64,000 nucleotides of DNA from Cryomorphaceae bacterium (GTDB lineage: Bacteria > Bacteroidota > Bacteroidia > Flavobacteriales_D > Sanyastnellaceae). The stretch lies in NCBI GenBank assembly GCA_016124575.1, contig WGNM01000021.1, positions 1 to 64,000 on the forward strand. The letters are read 5' to 3'. The notes beneath the pieces were generated by a model. It was given only the letters and a program-made list of their open reading frames with translations. It made no database searches and was not told the DNA's origin. The position numbers and the translations under genes are program-made. Below, piece after piece: positions 33,620 to 43,277 of this stretch; position 1 is the stretch's first letter, and each line of letters starts with the position of its first letter.

Positions 33620-34774
33620 TTACGACAATAAGCCGCTATTCTTAAATGCATTTTCGAAGTCAGATATTAACAAATCACTGTGCTCCAATCCGATGTATAA
33701 TCGCATCAGTGATAGTGGATATAAATCATGAGGAAAAACGGTGGCTGGCAAAAGTAAACTCTCATATCCACCCCAACTTACCGCCAATCGGATGTATTTC
33801 AGTGAATTGCAGAATACTTCAACGACTTCTTTTTTATCTGTGTTCAACTCAAACGAAAACATTGGAATGCGCACGGAGAACTGCTCCAAGGCCAACTTGT
33901 GGTCGGGATGACTTTCTAGAAAGGGGTCGTGAACAACCTTAACTCCGGGGTGATTCTCAAGGTAATCTGAAATCGTTTTGGCTTGTATCTCTGCCTGCCG
34001 CATGCGGATTTCAAAGGTGCGCAAACTGCGAATGAGCAACCAGGCGTCGTTCGGACTCATGGTAGCTCCCAATGTCATGTACTCTGCCATGAAAATTGAA
34101 GATATCCTTTTGGCACTGGCGCAAACCACGCCTCCAACAACGTCGCTGTGTCCGCTGATGAATTTGGTGGCTGAATGGACAACCATATCTACTCCCAGTT
34201 CTACAGGGTAGTGGTTCAATAATGATCCGTAGGTGTTGTCTAAAATGGTCGTTACACCACGTTTCTTGGCTTCTGCTATGAAATGTGCGATGTCGTGACA
34301 TTCAAATGTTATTGAAGTCGGACTTTCGAGATACAGCAATGTCGTATTCTGTTTCCACGCTTTCGCAAGCGACTCGGGATCTCTTCCATCAATAAAGCTT
34401 ACCTCAACATTGTACTTGCCTAGAAAAGGTCCCAAGAGTTTTTTTGTCCAACTGTACGCGTAATCAACACAAATGACGTGTTCACCACCCGAAACACTGT
34501 TCATAACAGCTGCGGCAACGGCCGCCGATCCACTGCCAAAACAAAGTGCCGCTTCTGTACCTTGCAAAGCAGCGAGCTTTTTTTCTAAGAGACGCACAGT
34601 AGGGTTCGCTCCCCGGGTGTAAATAGGAAGGTGCTCTTCGTTGGCCATGGCGGCACGAAAATCATTAACGGTCTTGAAATCGAAATTGCTCGATTGATAA
34701 ATAGGTGGGGAAACGGTTCGAAATGTAGGGTCGTCGTATTCACCCAAATGATGCAGAATTTCCGTGAGATCCAT
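33620..34774 (-). CDS. PLP-dependent trans-sulfuration enzyme (cystathionine synthase/lyase family)
   Basis: A 384-residue enzyme of the Cys/Met metabolism fold-type I class. Features are the N-terminal SPPIYQSSNFDF, YTRGANPTVRLLEKKLAALQ, the cofactor region ALCFGSGSAAVAAAVM, TTILDNTYGSLLNHYP, and the PLP lysine in HSATKFISGHSDVVGGV. It could be a cystathionine gamma-synthase, gamma-lyase or beta-lyase; the family does not separate these reliably from motifs alone. It sits mid-cluster between a gene of unknown role and the Maf-like lipoprotein gene, which does not settle the substrate. Confidence 0.88.
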   Translation of the reverse strand: MDLTEILHHLGEYDDPTFRTVSPPIYQSSNFDFKTVNDFRAAMANEEHLPIYTRGANPTVRLLEKKLAALQGTEAALCFGSGSAAVAAAVMNSVSGGEHVICVDYAYSWTKKLLGPFLGKYNVEVSFIDGRDPESLAKAWKQNTTLLYLESPTSITFECHDIAHFIAEAKKRGVTTILDNTYGSLLNHYPVELGVDMVVHSATKFISGHSDVVGGVVCASAKRISSIFMAEYMTLGATMSPNDAWLLIRSLRTFEIRMRQAEIQAKTISDYLENHPGVKVVHDPFLESHPDHKLALEQFSVRIPMFSFELNTDKKEVVEVFCNSLKYIRLAVSWGGYESLLLPATVFPHDLYPLSLMRLYIGLEHSDLLISDFENAFKNSGLLS

Positions 34775-34821
34775 AGCACAAGTTTGTGCGAAGGTAAGTC
34801 ACTTATGCTTTGGTTGTAGCT

Positions 34822-35532
34822 CTAACTGAATTCACAAACACCTCGAAACAGTCGCTTTTTGAAGAGGGGCAAGAGTGTTTCTTGTGTTGGCAGCATGCGC
34901 ATCGGTCGGAGCAAAAACGCTGCTGGATTGGGTAGATCCCGAAAATTTTTAGTCAACTCCAACTTAAGATTGCTGAACGATTCACTGAGCCGAATAACTT
35001 TCCTGCCTAAAAATGATACTTCCAAAGGTGCCGCTGCCTCGTATTGCACAGTGCGTATGCTGTACTTAAAAATGTCGACTTGCGACAAGGTATCGTGGTA
35101 TAGAAAGGCATAGCCTTCTTTAATGTATGTCGGCAATACGCCTATGGGCTCAAAATCGATTGTTGCCAAATACTCATCTGATTTGGTTGATGCATAGGTG
35201 AAGTTTTGTTCGATATAGGGCAAGGCAAAGGTGGCAATCTCTTCTAGTTTTTTTGAGGCATCGGTTTGCGCTAAAGCGGATGTGTAAAGCAGTTTATGCT
35301 TTGAAATATCCATGCCCGACAGCTCTTGCTCAGCGGTTTGATGAAAATGCCTAACCTGAAAAAGAAAGCTAGACAATATGTCTTTCTGGTTTTTCAACTC
35401 TTCCAGGTGAGGGTAAAGCTTATCTGCCTCAAAATTCTTTGATACATGCTGGAGGTATGCAAACAACTGATATTGCTTCATCTCTAGGTCTAATTCACCT
35501 GTAGTCAGCCAGTTCTCTTCCAAATGTTTCAT
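34822..35532 (-). CDS. Protein of unknown function
   Basis: A 236-residue cytoplasmic protein with no signal peptide. The first half is helical and charged (EMKQYQLFAYLQHVSKNFEA, then QKDILSSFLFQVRHFHQTAE); the second half has more strands (IGVLPTYIKEGYAFLYHDTL, then YEAAAPLEVSFLG). No motif or family is recognised. It is first in the four-gene minus-strand cluster, 47 bases before the PLP enzyme gene. The reading frame and length make it credible as a gene, but nothing points to its role. Confidence 0.7.
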   Translation of the reverse strand: MKHLEENWLTTGELDLEMKQYQLFAYLQHVSKNFEADKLYPHLEELKNQKDILSSFLFQVRHFHQTAEQELSGMDISKHKLLYTSALAQTDASKKLEEIATFALPYIEQNFTYASTKSDEYLATIDFEPIGVLPTYIKEGYAFLYHDTLSQVDIFKYSIRTVQYEAAAPLEVSFLGRKVIRLSESFSNLKLELTKNFRDLPNPAAFLLRPMRMLPTQETLLPLFKKRLFRGVCEFS

Positions 35533-35649
35533 GGTTTGCCTTTTTAAATTAAACGTGAAACATGCTATTGAGGTTCATTGAAGATGTTTTTTTTATCTTT
35601 CCTTACATATTAGTTGGTAACTCGCATCCTTTGAAACTAAATTTGTTCT

Positions 35650-36204
35650 ATGTCTTTGGTAAGAAGTTTAAAAGAGAAAGCAGGGGAGTATTACCTTGGC
35701 CGGGAGCAAGCTCCAGATCGCACTAAATCTGGCAGTACTTTGCATGCTGCTGCCAGTGTAGCAATACTATACAACGATTCAGATGAAGCGTATTACAAGA
35801 AGATCCGGTCGTATGTAAAGCTACTTCACGAATCTTTCGGGGTGCAACGCGTTTGTGCGTTGGGTTATGTCGACAATACAGCCAAAGAGCTTCCGAGGTA
35901 CCAAGTTCAAAAGCTTGAATACATGTACTTCACGAAAAGCGATTTGAATTGGCACTTGAAACCTACTGTAAGTCTGATGCACTTCATCGACGAAAAATTT
36001 GACGTGCTGATCGACCTTTCAACTTCTCCAAGTTTACCGCTTCGCTACATTCTCAAGGCTTCGCATGCTGGAATGAAAGTAGGAACACCTGCTTCTGGTG
36101 CAGCCGATTTGCTTGATTTTATGGTAGAAACTCAAGAGAATACTTCGCCTGAAGATTTTTGGAATCAAGCATTGTTTTACCTTTCTAATCTTCCTTTACA
36201 ATGA
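35650..36204 (+). CDS. DUF6913-family protein
   Basis: A 184-residue cytoplasmic protein. The features match DUF6913, a Bacteroidota family often next to dapA: VAILYNDSDEAYYKKIRSYV near the start, LPRYQVQKLEYMYFTKSDLN mid-sequence, and FDVLIDLSTSPSLPLRYILK in the second half. Its end overlaps dapA by four bases (ATGA), so translation is probably coupled. The biochemical role is unknown; the fixed neighbourhood hints at a link to lysine or cell wall precursor synthesis, which is inference. Confidence 0.85.
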   Translation: MSLVRSLKEKAGEYYLGREQAPDRTKSGSTLHAAASVAILYNDSDEAYYKKIRSYVKLLHESFGVQRVCALGYVDNTAKELPRYQVQKLEYMYFTKSDLNWHLKPTVSLMHFIDEKFDVLIDLSTSPSLPLRYILKASHAGMKVGTPASGAADLLDFMVETQENTSPEDFWNQALFYLSNLPLQ

Positions 36205-37091
36205 GAGACTTTAACGGACTTGGCGTAGCCATGGTGACACCATTCAATGCTGATGGTTCAATAGATTATGCGGGCCTAAAACGATTAACCGAACACTTGA
36301 TCAAAGGGGGAGTAGATTACTTCGTGGTGCAAGGCACCACGGGAGAGTCTCCTACATTGACGCAAGACGAAAAACGCAGTGTGTTGGATTTTGTCCTTGA
36401 AGTAAATAATGGACGAAAGCCAGTTGTTTTCGGCATCGGTGGCAACAACACACGTGTGGTTTGTGAAACGCTAGATAAATTCGATGCGAAGGGTGTTAGC
36501 GGTATCTTATCCGTGAGTCCATACTACAACAAGCCTACACAACAAGGAATCTACGAGCATTACAAAGCTATTTCAGAACATTCGCCTGTTTCAATCATTC
36601 TTTATAATGTGCCGGGAAGAACAGGTAGTTCAATTTCTCCATCTACAACTGTGCGTTTGGCTTCTGATTTTAAAAACATCGTGGCAGTCAAAGAAGCATG
36701 CGGTAATATTGAGCAAATCGAAGAAATCATTGCGATAAAACCTGCAGATTTTCAGGTTATTTCTGGCGATGATGGATTAACGCTTCCGTTGATTAGCTTG
36801 GGTGCTGTGGGCGTTATTTCTGTAGTAGGAAATGCCTTTCCAGCGCAGTTTAGCAAGATGGTGCATCAAGCCCTATTCGGTCAACTTCACGATGCTCGTC
36901 CGATTCATTTTAAACTTCGCAAGATTACGCAATTGCTGTTCAAAGAAGGCAATCCAGGCGGCATTAAAGAAGTGTTGAAACATATGGGGATTTGTGACAA
37001 CCACATGCGATTGCCACTTTACCCTGTATCAGAAGAAACACGTCAGCTCATCTATCGCGAAATTGCTGAAAGTGAGCTGATTCACGTGTAA
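36201..37091 (+). CDS. dapA: 4-hydroxy-tetrahydrodipicolinate synthase
   Basis: A 296-residue TIM-barrel lyase that condenses pyruvate with aspartate semialdehyde to start lysine and diaminopimelate synthesis. The key elements are VQGTTGESPTLTQDEK, the tyrosine in ILYNVPGRTGSSI and the Schiff-base lysine in IVAVKEACGN; FQVISGDDGLTLPLISLGA and EGNPGGIKEVL also match. The length is typical. It overlaps the DUF6913 gene by four bases, and its stop is three bases from the convergent transketolase gene's stop. Confidence 0.96.
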   Translation: MRDFNGLGVAMVTPFNADGSIDYAGLKRLTEHLIKGGVDYFVVQGTTGESPTLTQDEKRSVLDFVLEVNNGRKPVVFGIGGNNTRVVCETLDKFDAKGVSGILSVSPYYNKPTQQGIYEHYKAISEHSPVSIILYNVPGRTGSSISPSTTVRLASDFKNIVAVKEACGNIEQIEEIIAIKPADFQVISGDDGLTLPLISLGAVGVISVVGNAFPAQFSKMVHQALFGQLHDARPIHFKLRKITQLLFKEGNPGGIKEVLKHMGICDNHMRLPLYPVSEETRQLIYREIAESELIHV

Positions 37092-37094
37092 TTC

Positions 37095-38051
37095 TTATCC
37101 TTTTCTCTTCATTACTTGAAGCACTGCATTTACCACGTCGTTGGTATCTATGCCGTACTTTGTCATCAACTCTTCTGGCGTTCCGCTCTCACCAAATGAG
37201 TCGTTTACACCTACCATCTCCATCGGGGTTGGATGGTTGCGAACCAAACAACGCGCAACTGATTCTCCCAATCCTCCTGCAAGCTGATGCTCTTCTGCAG
37301 TAACTATGGCACCTGTCTTTCTTACCGAAGCCAAAATAGCTTCTTCATCCAATGGCTTAATGGTATGAATGTTAATCAATTCCACGCTAATACCTTTCTC
37401 TGCCAAAATATGTCCTGCCTCAATTGATTTCCATACCAAATGTCCGGTAGCAACGATGGTTACATCGGTGCCTTCGTTCAACATCACTGCTTTTCCTATC
37501 TCGAACTTTTGATTTTCTGGGGTGAATACTGGCACTTTCGGACGACCAAAACGCAAGTAAACAGGACCGTCATATTCTGCGATAGCAAGCGTGGCAGCCT
37601 TGGTTTGATTGTAATCACATGGATTGATAACCACCATGTGAGGCAGCATCTTCATCATACCAACATCCTCGAGAATCTGGTGTGTTGCACCGTCTTCACC
37701 TAAAGTTAGTCCGGCATGCGATGCACATATTTTCACGTTTTTCTCACTGTAAGCTACTGATTGCCGAATTTGATCATATACGCGGCCCGTCGAAAAGTTC
37801 GCAAATGTCCCGGTGAATGGAATCTTTCCACCGATTGTCATACCGGCTGCCATACCTATCATATTGGCCTCTGCAATTCCTGTTTGAAAGAAGCGCTCTG
37901 GGAATGCATCCTTGAATGCATCCATCTTTAATGATCCGGTAAGGTCGGCACACAAGGCGACAACATTCGGGTTTTTCTGGCCTGCTTCTAAAAGCCCTGC
38001 TCCAAAGCCTGAACGTGTATCCTTGTTTCCGGTAATTTCAAATTTTCTCAT
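37095..38051 (-). CDS. Transketolase, C-terminal half (pyrimidine-binding and C domains)
   Basis: A 318-residue protein corresponding to the second half of a transketolase: [20 protein letters not shown], then [20 protein letters not shown] with the catalytic glutamate region, [19 protein letters not shown], and the C domain [18 protein letters not shown]. It needs the N-terminal half (39460-40305) to bind thiamine diphosphate and transfer two-carbon units in the pentose phosphate pathway. It is last in a three-gene operon and follows the vWA gene by 14 bases. Confidence 0.93.
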   Translation of the reverse strand: MRKFEITGNKDTRSGFGAGLLEAGQKNPNVVALCADLTGSLKMDAFKDAFPERFFQTGIAEANMIGMAAGMTIGGKIPFTGTFANFSTGRVYDQIRQSVAYSEKNVKICASHAGLTLGEDGATHQILEDVGMMKMLPHMVVINPCDYNQTKAATLAIAEYDGPVYLRFGRPKVPVFTPENQKFEIGKAVMLNEGTDVTIVATGHLVWKSIEAGHILAEKGISVELINIHTIKPLDEEAILASVRKTGAIVTAEEHQLAGGLGESVARCLVRNHPTPMEMVGVNDSFGESGTPEELMTKYGIDTNDVVNAVLQVMKRKG

Positions 38052-38065
38052 GATAGGAGGTATTG

Positions 38066-39427
38066 CTAATTCAAATTTATGGTTGTTGAAGCACCACTTT
38101 TAATGGTAAATGTCTTTTCAATGGTATACAATGTCTGTCGCGCGTTTCTTGCGCGGAATAACAATCGGTATTGGCCCGGTTGCAAATAGTATCTTCCTCC
38201 CGGATCGCCTTCCGAAAACTTCACTGCTGTCTCAAGTTTGTTATCTCTTTCAACGAGTATAGACCCGTAACCTGATGATCCGGCTGATAAAATGAGGGTG
38301 CCGGGCACGGGGACAACAATGGGTGTTGTTTCTCCATCTTTGATTTCAACATCATCGATGTAGGTGCGCGGGGTTGTCAATATTTCTAAGTCATACAATC
38401 CTGTCAAATACCTTTCTTTGGTTCCAAAAACCTGACTGTTGACGAGTTCACATTGATCTTTGGTATGCACCAAACATTGAATTTTATCGAAGTCTGATCG
38501 TCGACTGGAGAACTGAAGGTCCAAATTTCCTTGGGCAGCATCGACTTCAAACGTGGTATGTTCTCCCGGTAAAACGACCAAGGAATCTTTCACAATAGGA
38601 GGCAGGGTATGAACAACCAAACGATAGGTCGGTAGTGGATCCAATGACAGGGTATCGGGGTTGCCAGCCGAGTTCATTGTATGCACGTAATCGTACAAAA
38701 TAGCATTGGTGCGCATGTCGTAAAGAGTGAATGGCACATTCGTTTCTGTAGCTTCTTGGCGTGAATTGTTTAAGTTTATTTGAACAGAGGTGTTGTTCAA
38801 TGCTTCGGTGATGACCAATTGTAGCACGGTTTCGAAGGTCTCTGGGTCGGTGGCGTCGAAGTAGTTACCTACACATTCGAAGGTAGATTTGTACTTGTCG
38901 TCCAATCCGATTCCGATAATGAACGGACGAACAATGATGTTCTTTTCCTGCAACGCTTTTGATACCGCGCATGGATCTTCGTCACAAGCTTCAATACCGT
39001 CGGTTATGAGAATGATGATATTTCGACAATTCGGACAGTCAGAAAAATCACCCGCTGCTTTCTCAAGAGATCGCGCAATAGGGGTGGTGCCCTGTGGTAT
39101 TATACGCGACAATTCTTTACTGATTATCAAGTTGTTACCACTGCCAATCGGAACCACCAATTCAGTGTCGTCACAATCTTGTTGTCCTTGAACATGCTTG
39201 GTTTGATGTCCGTAAACACGCAACCCAATTTCCAAATTCTCAAACAAATAAATCTCTTCCAAAGTCTCTGAAAGCAGTCTTGTTGCAGATTCAATTTTTC
39301 GCTCTCCGGCCCAATAACCATTCATGCTATTCGATGCATCGAAAACAAAAAGGATACGTGTTTTTTCCTGGCCTATAGAAAATAGCCAGGCGAAAGAAAA
39401 TAGAAGAAGCGTTGCGACATTTTTCAT
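38066..39427 (-). CDS. Secreted von Willebrand factor A domain protein
   Basis: A 453-residue protein with a signal peptide (residues 1-19). The vWA domain spans about 22-210 and has an intact MIDAS: D30-A-S-N-S in [12 protein letters not shown], the threonine in [16 protein letters not shown], and the aspartate in [15 protein letters not shown]. Cys pairs ([25 protein letters not shown]) suggest disulfides. The rest is beta-sandwich like ([19 protein letters not shown]). It could bind a metal-dependent ligand in the periplasm. It lies 32 bases after the transketolase N-half and 14 before the C-half, on the same strand. Confidence 0.88.
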   Translation of the reverse strand: MKNVATLLLFSFAWLFSIGQEKTRILFVFDASNSMNGYWAGERKIESATRLLSETLEEIYLFENLEIGLRVYGHQTKHVQGQQDCDDTELVVPIGSGNNLIISKELSRIIPQGTTPIARSLEKAAGDFSDCPNCRNIIILITDGIEACDEDPCAVSKALQEKNIIVRPFIIGIGLDDKYKSTFECVGNYFDATDPETFETVLQLVITEALNNTSVQINLNNSRQEATETNVPFTLYDMRTNAILYDYVHTMNSAGNPDTLSLDPLPTYRLVVHTLPPIVKDSLVVLPGEHTTFEVDAAQGNLDLQFSSRRSDFDKIQCLVHTKDQCELVNSQVFGTKERYLTGLYDLEILTTPRTYIDDVEIKDGETTPIVVPVPGTLILSAGSSGYGSILVERDNKLETAVKFSEGDPGGRYYLQPGQYRLLFRARNARQTLYTIEKTFTIKSGASTTINLN

Positions 39428-39459
39428 GTTTGCGAATCAAGCAAAGGCAATGCCATGTA

Positions 39460-40305
39460 TCAGTAGTCTCCCAATGTCTCTGGAAGTTGAGAAAGTGCAT
39501 CTGCCAATTGCTGGTCGTTAGGAGCTACTCCATGCCAATGGTGTGTGCCTTCCATAAAATCAACCCCTTTACCCATTGATGTCTTCATCAAAACAATAAC
39601 AGGTTTTCCTTTTCCAGATGCTGCACGAGCAGACTTCATGGTACTGGCAATGGCCTCAAAATCATGGCCATCCATGTCCATTACTACCCATCCAAAAGCT
39701 TCCCATTTCGCTCGCAAACTACCCAATGAAAGGACGTCTTCGGTTGACCCGTCGATCTGTTGTCCGTTGCAGTCAACAGTCGCTATCAAATTATCAATCT
39801 TATTGTGTGCCGCGTACATTGCAGCTTCCCATATTTGGCCTTCTTGCAATTCTCCATCTCCATGAAGGGTGAAAACCGTGGTGCCATCGTTGTTCAACTT
39901 CTTTGCTTCAGCAGCTCCAATGGCAACCGACAACCCTTGACCTAACGATCCGGACGCGATGCGTATTCCAGGCAATCCTTCTTCTGTTGCTGGGTGTCCT
40001 TGCAAGCGTGTGTTAAGCCTTCTGAAAGTCCCCAACTCACTCACAGGGAAATACCCCGAATGTGCCAAAACACTATACCAAACAGGTGATATATGTCCGT
40101 TCGATAAGAAAAACAAATCCTCACCAATTCCATTCATACTGAACACTGGCGCCTTGGTGGTCATCTCATTAAAGTACAAGTGGACGAAAAAGTCGGTGCA
40201 TCCCAAAGATCCTCCAGGGTGTCCAGATTGAACAGCATGTACCATTCTAACAATGTCTCTCCGAACTTGCGAAGCGATTTCCTTTAATTCTGATGTCGTT
40301 TTCAT
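39460..40305 (-). CDS. Transketolase, N-terminal half (thiamine diphosphate binding)
   Basis: A 281-residue protein matching the first half of a transketolase: RRDIVRMVHAVQSGHPGGSL, the LSNGHISPVWYSVLAHSGYF segment, SLGQGLSVAIGAAEAKKLN, and the thiamine motif GDGELQEGQIWEAAMYAAH, continuing to NLIATVDCNGQQIDGST. It works with the C-terminal half encoded downstream. It is the first gene of the operon, behind a good Bacteroidota promoter. Confidence 0.94.
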   Translation of the reverse strand: MKTTSELKEIASQVRRDIVRMVHAVQSGHPGGSLGCTDFFVHLYFNEMTTKAPVFSMNGIGEDLFFLSNGHISPVWYSVLAHSGYFPVSELGTFRRLNTRLQGHPATEEGLPGIRIASGSLGQGLSVAIGAAEAKKLNNDGTTVFTLHGDGELQEGQIWEAAMYAAHNKIDNLIATVDCNGQQIDGSTEDVLSLGSLRAKWEAFGWVVMDMDGHDFEAIASTMKSARAASGKGKPVIVLMKTSMGKGVDFMEGTHHWHGVAPNDQQLADALSQLPETLGDY

Positions 40306-40324
40306 GTGGTTTTATCTTGCTGTG

Positions 40325-40353
40325 CAAAAGTAGAATTTCACCTTTGGCAGCAA
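40325..40353 (-). promoter_or_regulatory. Promoter of the transketolase operon
   Basis: On the minus strand TTG (40353-40351), 18 bases, then TACTTTTG (40332-40325), a full TAnnTTTG match, 19 bases before ATG 40305. Confidence 0.6.
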
Positions 40354-40413
40354 GGGGCTATGTTCAAAACTTTTGAAAACCATTTCTTGTTTTCGGTTAC
40401 CATTGCTATTGGC

Positions 40414-40421
40414 TATCTTTG
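40414..40421 (+). promoter_or_regulatory. Bacteroidota -7 box for ychF
   Basis: TATCTTTG fully matches TAnnTTTG and lies 19 bases before ATG 40441. A TTG at 40387 is slightly too far for an ideal -33 element. Confidence 0.55.
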
Positions 40422-40440
40422 CGCGCTCAAATAGATCATT

Positions 40441-41538
40441 ATGGCGCTCAAATGTGGTATAGTTGGACTTCCTAACGTAGGGAAATCAACGCTTTTCAAT
40501 TGTTTATCGAATGCAAAAGCGCAAAGTGCGAACTTTCCTTTTTGCACCATCGAACCCAATTTGGGTGTCATCACTGTTCCTGATGAACGTCTAAACAAAT
40601 TAGCGGAAATCGTAAAACCACAAAATTTGGTTCCTACGACGGTGGAAATCGTCGACATAGCCGGGTTGGTGAAAGGTGCTAGCAAAGGTGAAGGACTCGG
40701 TAACAAGTTCTTGGCGAACATTCGTGAAACGGATGCCATCATTCACGTTCTGCGCTGCTTCGACGATGGTAACATCGTCCATGTTGATGGTTCTGTAAAC
40801 CCTGTCCGCGACAAAGAAATCATCGACATCGAATTGCAACTCAAAGATCTCGAAAACGTGGAAGCACGCATGGCTAAGGTGGCTCGCGCAGCATCAACTG
40901 GAGATAAAGATGCGAAGAAGATGCAAGACATTCTTGTAAGAATTAAAGCTGCTTTGCTTGAAGGCAATTCTGTGAGAAGCGTGGAATTTGAAGATAGCGA
41001 GCTACCTCTTGTTGATGAATTGCAAATGCTAACATCTAAGCCTATTTTATACGTTTGCAACGTCGATGAAGCGAGCGTCGTAAATGGAAACAAACACGTA
41101 GAAGCTGTGCGCCAAGCTGTAGCTGCTGAAAACGCTGAGGTGTTGATCATTGGCGCTGCAATTGAAGCCGACATTGCTGAGCTCGAAGATCCTGAAGAAA
41201 GAGCGATGTTTCTTTCTGATATGGGACTAGACCAGCCTGGTGTAGCTAAGTTGATAACCGCTGCTTACCGTTTGCTGAAATTGCAGACATACTTTACCGC
41301 AGGTGTGAAAGAGGTTCGCGCATGGACCATACACAAAGGCTATACTGCGCCTGAGGCTGCAGGTGTAATCCACACAGATTTCCAAAAAGGATTCATTCGC
41401 GCAGAAGTAATGAAACTCGCTGATTTCTTGTCGTTTGGTTCTGAACAAGCAGTGAAAGAAGCTGGGAAATTGTCGGTAGAAGGGAAGGAGTATATTGTTC
41501 AAGACGGCGATATCATGCACTTCCGCTTCAACGTATAA
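40441..41538 (+). CDS. ychF: Redox-regulated ATPase YchF/OLA1
   Basis: A 365-residue P-loop protein: G1 motif GLPNVGKSTLFNCLSNAKAQ, the effector region SANFPFCTIEPNLGVITVPD, VEIVDIAGLVKGASKGEGLG, then a coiled-coil insert, the G4-like YVCNVDEASV, and a C-terminal TGS-like domain ending GKEYIVQDGDIMHFRFNV. YchF hydrolyses ATP rather than GTP and associates with ribosomes. It begins a four-gene operon whose genes overlap by 1-44 bases, so the downstream lipoproteins and rhomboid are expressed with it. Confidence 0.96.
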   Translation: MALKCGIVGLPNVGKSTLFNCLSNAKAQSANFPFCTIEPNLGVITVPDERLNKLAEIVKPQNLVPTTVEIVDIAGLVKGASKGEGLGNKFLANIRETDAIIHVLRCFDDGNIVHVDGSVNPVRDKEIIDIELQLKDLENVEARMAKVARAASTGDKDAKKMQDILVRIKAALLEGNSVRSVEFEDSELPLVDELQMLTSKPILYVCNVDEASVVNGNKHVEAVRQAVAAENAEVLIIGAAIEADIAELEDPEERAMFLSDMGLDQPGVAKLITAAYRLLKLQTYFTAGVKEVRAWTIHKGYTAPEAAGVIHTDFQKGFIRAEVMKLADFLSFGSEQAVKEAGKLSVEGKEYIVQDGDIMHFRFNV

Positions 41539-42221
41539 TGCTTCCACGGTTTCTTTTCCTTTTCTCATTACTCCTTTTCGCTTCGTGTGCGAAGAAGCCA
41601 CTGTATTCGTGTGAGAAAAGTGAAATAGACTGGTCAATGGCGAAAAATGCTTTGAACCAAGACTCTACTTTGCTTGTACTTGCCGACGTTTTTTTCGGAT
41701 CACCTGAAGATTTAGTCCAATCAGAATACCTGCTCGAAAACCTAATCCTGCAATCAAATAAAAAGCGAAAAGTTGATCCCGAATGGGCTGCCATCATCGG
41801 CGAAGATCTTTATGTCGGGGAAAACAATGTCAATATCCACTTTATTGAAAAATTCTCTGGCTGTCTGAACAACCTTAACGGCGACAATTACCCGTACTTT
41901 CAAAGAATGGCGAGGTTGCTAGGAGACGCTTTTACGCTGCTCAACGAGCAGGATGCTTGGGACGAAGAGTTGAAAGGATTGGAGATCGGTACGTTGCAAC
42001 CTAGTTTCAGCCTAAACAGCTACTTCCTACCGCGGCATCAGGTAGGACTAGAGCTATACTTTTTAGATAACGAGGCGTCATTCAACGGCCCAGAAGCGCT
42101 CGCATTTTGGATTTGGCGCTATGGCGATGCTACCAAAGACAATTGTTGGAGTACCTTGCAGCAAATTCTAGTTACTTATGACAAAGATTGGTGTCGTCTG
42201 CATCCTGATTACTGCTTGTAG
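41538..42221 (+). CDS. Lipoprotein of unknown function
   Basis: A 227-residue protein with a lipobox (LFSLLLFASC, Cys17). The start overlaps the last base of the ychF stop (TAATG). The mature part is mixed alpha/beta, with about six cysteines including CEKSEIDWS and DNCWSTLQQ, so disulfides are likely in the periplasm. The segment NGPEALAFWIWRYGDATKDN is distinctive but matches no family I can name. It has no catalytic motif. Translational coupling to ychF is likely; a shared function is not implied. Confidence 0.75.
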   Translation: MLPRFLFLFSLLLFASCAKKPLYSCEKSEIDWSMAKNALNQDSTLLVLADVFFGSPEDLVQSEYLLENLILQSNKKRKVDPEWAAIIGEDLYVGENNVNIHFIEKFSGCLNNLNGDNYPYFQRMARLLGDAFTLLNEQDAWDEELKGLEIGTLQPSFSLNSYFLPRHQVGLELYFLDNEASFNGPEALAFWIWRYGDATKDNCWSTLQQILVTYDKDWCRLHPDYCL

Positions 42222-42624
42222 CCTTCTTTTCTCGGCTTGCACGCCGGATGTCGAACAAATCAACCCCATTGAAGCTGTCGAAACAGCCATGCAACAGCAG
42301 GAAATAGATTGGAACAATGGGAACATTGAAGGGTTTATGTCGTCGTACTGGAACAATGAGGATTTGATATTTATCGGACGAAGAGGACTATCAAAAGGAT
42401 GGCAAACGACATTGGATAATTACAAGAAGAGTTATCCCGATAAAGAACAAATGGGCAGACTAATGTTTCAAAACGATACGTTGATTCAAATGGGGGCGGA
42501 GGTTGTTTTTGTCGCCGGTAGATGGAGTCTATTCCGCAAAGCCGACACCTTGGCTGGCGCCTATTCGCTCACATGGGAGTTAAAAAACAGAAACTGGGTA
42601 ATCACAACTGACCATTCAAGCTAA
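42178..42624 (+). CDS. NTF2-like (DUF4440) lipoprotein
   Basis: A 148-residue lipoprotein: signal MTKIGVVCILITACSLLFSA followed by Cys21. The mature part resembles the DUF4440/SnoaL NTF2-like fold: AVETAMQQQEIDWNNGNIEG, then FMSSYWNNEDLIFIG and a C-terminal sheet ending YSLTWELKNRNWVITTDHSS. Such domains form cone-shaped ligand pockets. The gene starts 44 bases inside the previous lipoprotein gene, an unusually long overlap, and its stop overlaps the rhomboid start by one base. Confidence 0.82.
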   Translation: MTKIGVVCILITACSLLFSACTPDVEQINPIEAVETAMQQQEIDWNNGNIEGFMSSYWNNEDLIFIGRRGLSKGWQTTLDNYKKSYPDKEQMGRLMFQNDTLIQMGAEVVFVAGRWSLFRKADTLAGAYSLTWELKNRNWVITTDHSS

Positions 42625-43277
42625 TGACCATTCAAATTATAGTATTGATTACTGCTGTTATTTCGGTGTATGCGCTCTCTTCCAGACCCGCTTTGGAAAA
42701 GATGATGCTAAACCCATATCAAGTGGTTCATCACAAACAATATTGGAGGGTAATAACACATGGATTAATACATGGCGATTACTTGCATCTCTTTTTCAAT
42801 ATGTATGTCTTGTGGGAGTTTGGACGTCCTATTTTCACCATTTTCACCAATCAAGTGGCATTTACTCAGGTAATGGATGGTGGTGATTGGTGGGGTTCGC
42901 AGCTCGGACAAAATCTATTTTTAATGATGTACCTGGGTGCTATTTTTGTGGCTTCAGCACCAGCATTGATTAAACACCGAAACAATCCAGGATACAATTC
43001 ATTGGGAGCATCAGGAGCGGTATCTGCTGTGGTTTTGATATTTGTACTCTTGTTCCCAACATCCACACTCTATTTGTTTTTCGCCATTCCAATTCCAGCT
43101 TTTCTTGCTGGCATCTTGTTTTTTATTTACGAATCGTATATGAATAAGCGAGGCGGGACGGGTGTTGCACACGATGCGCACTTGTTTGGAGCATTGTATG
43201 GCCTAATGTTCATGGCCTTGATTGCCCCTTCGTCGGTAACCGGATTTGTGGGAAAACTTATGGAGTTGATCAACTGA
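42624..43277 (+). CDS. Rhomboid family intramembrane serine protease
   Basis: A 217-residue membrane protein with about six helices. The HxxxN-type segment is GLIHGDYLHLFFNMYVLWEF, the catalytic serine is Ser130 in NSLGASGAVSAV, and the second catalytic residue is His186 in AHDAHLFGALYGL. It cleaves transmembrane segments within the inner membrane. It is the last gene of the ychF operon, directly after two lipoprotein genes, and converges on the DivIC-like gene with no gap. The substrate is unknown. Confidence 0.93.
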   Translation: MTIQIIVLITAVISVYALSSRPALEKMMLNPYQVVHHKQYWRVITHGLIHGDYLHLFFNMYVLWEFGRPIFTIFTNQVAFTQVMDGGDWWGSQLGQNLFLMMYLGAIFVASAPALIKHRNNPGYNSLGASGAVSAVVLIFVLLFPTSTLYLFFAIPIPAFLAGILFFIYESYMNKRGGTGVAHDAHLFGALYGLMFMALIAPSSVTGFVGKLMELIN

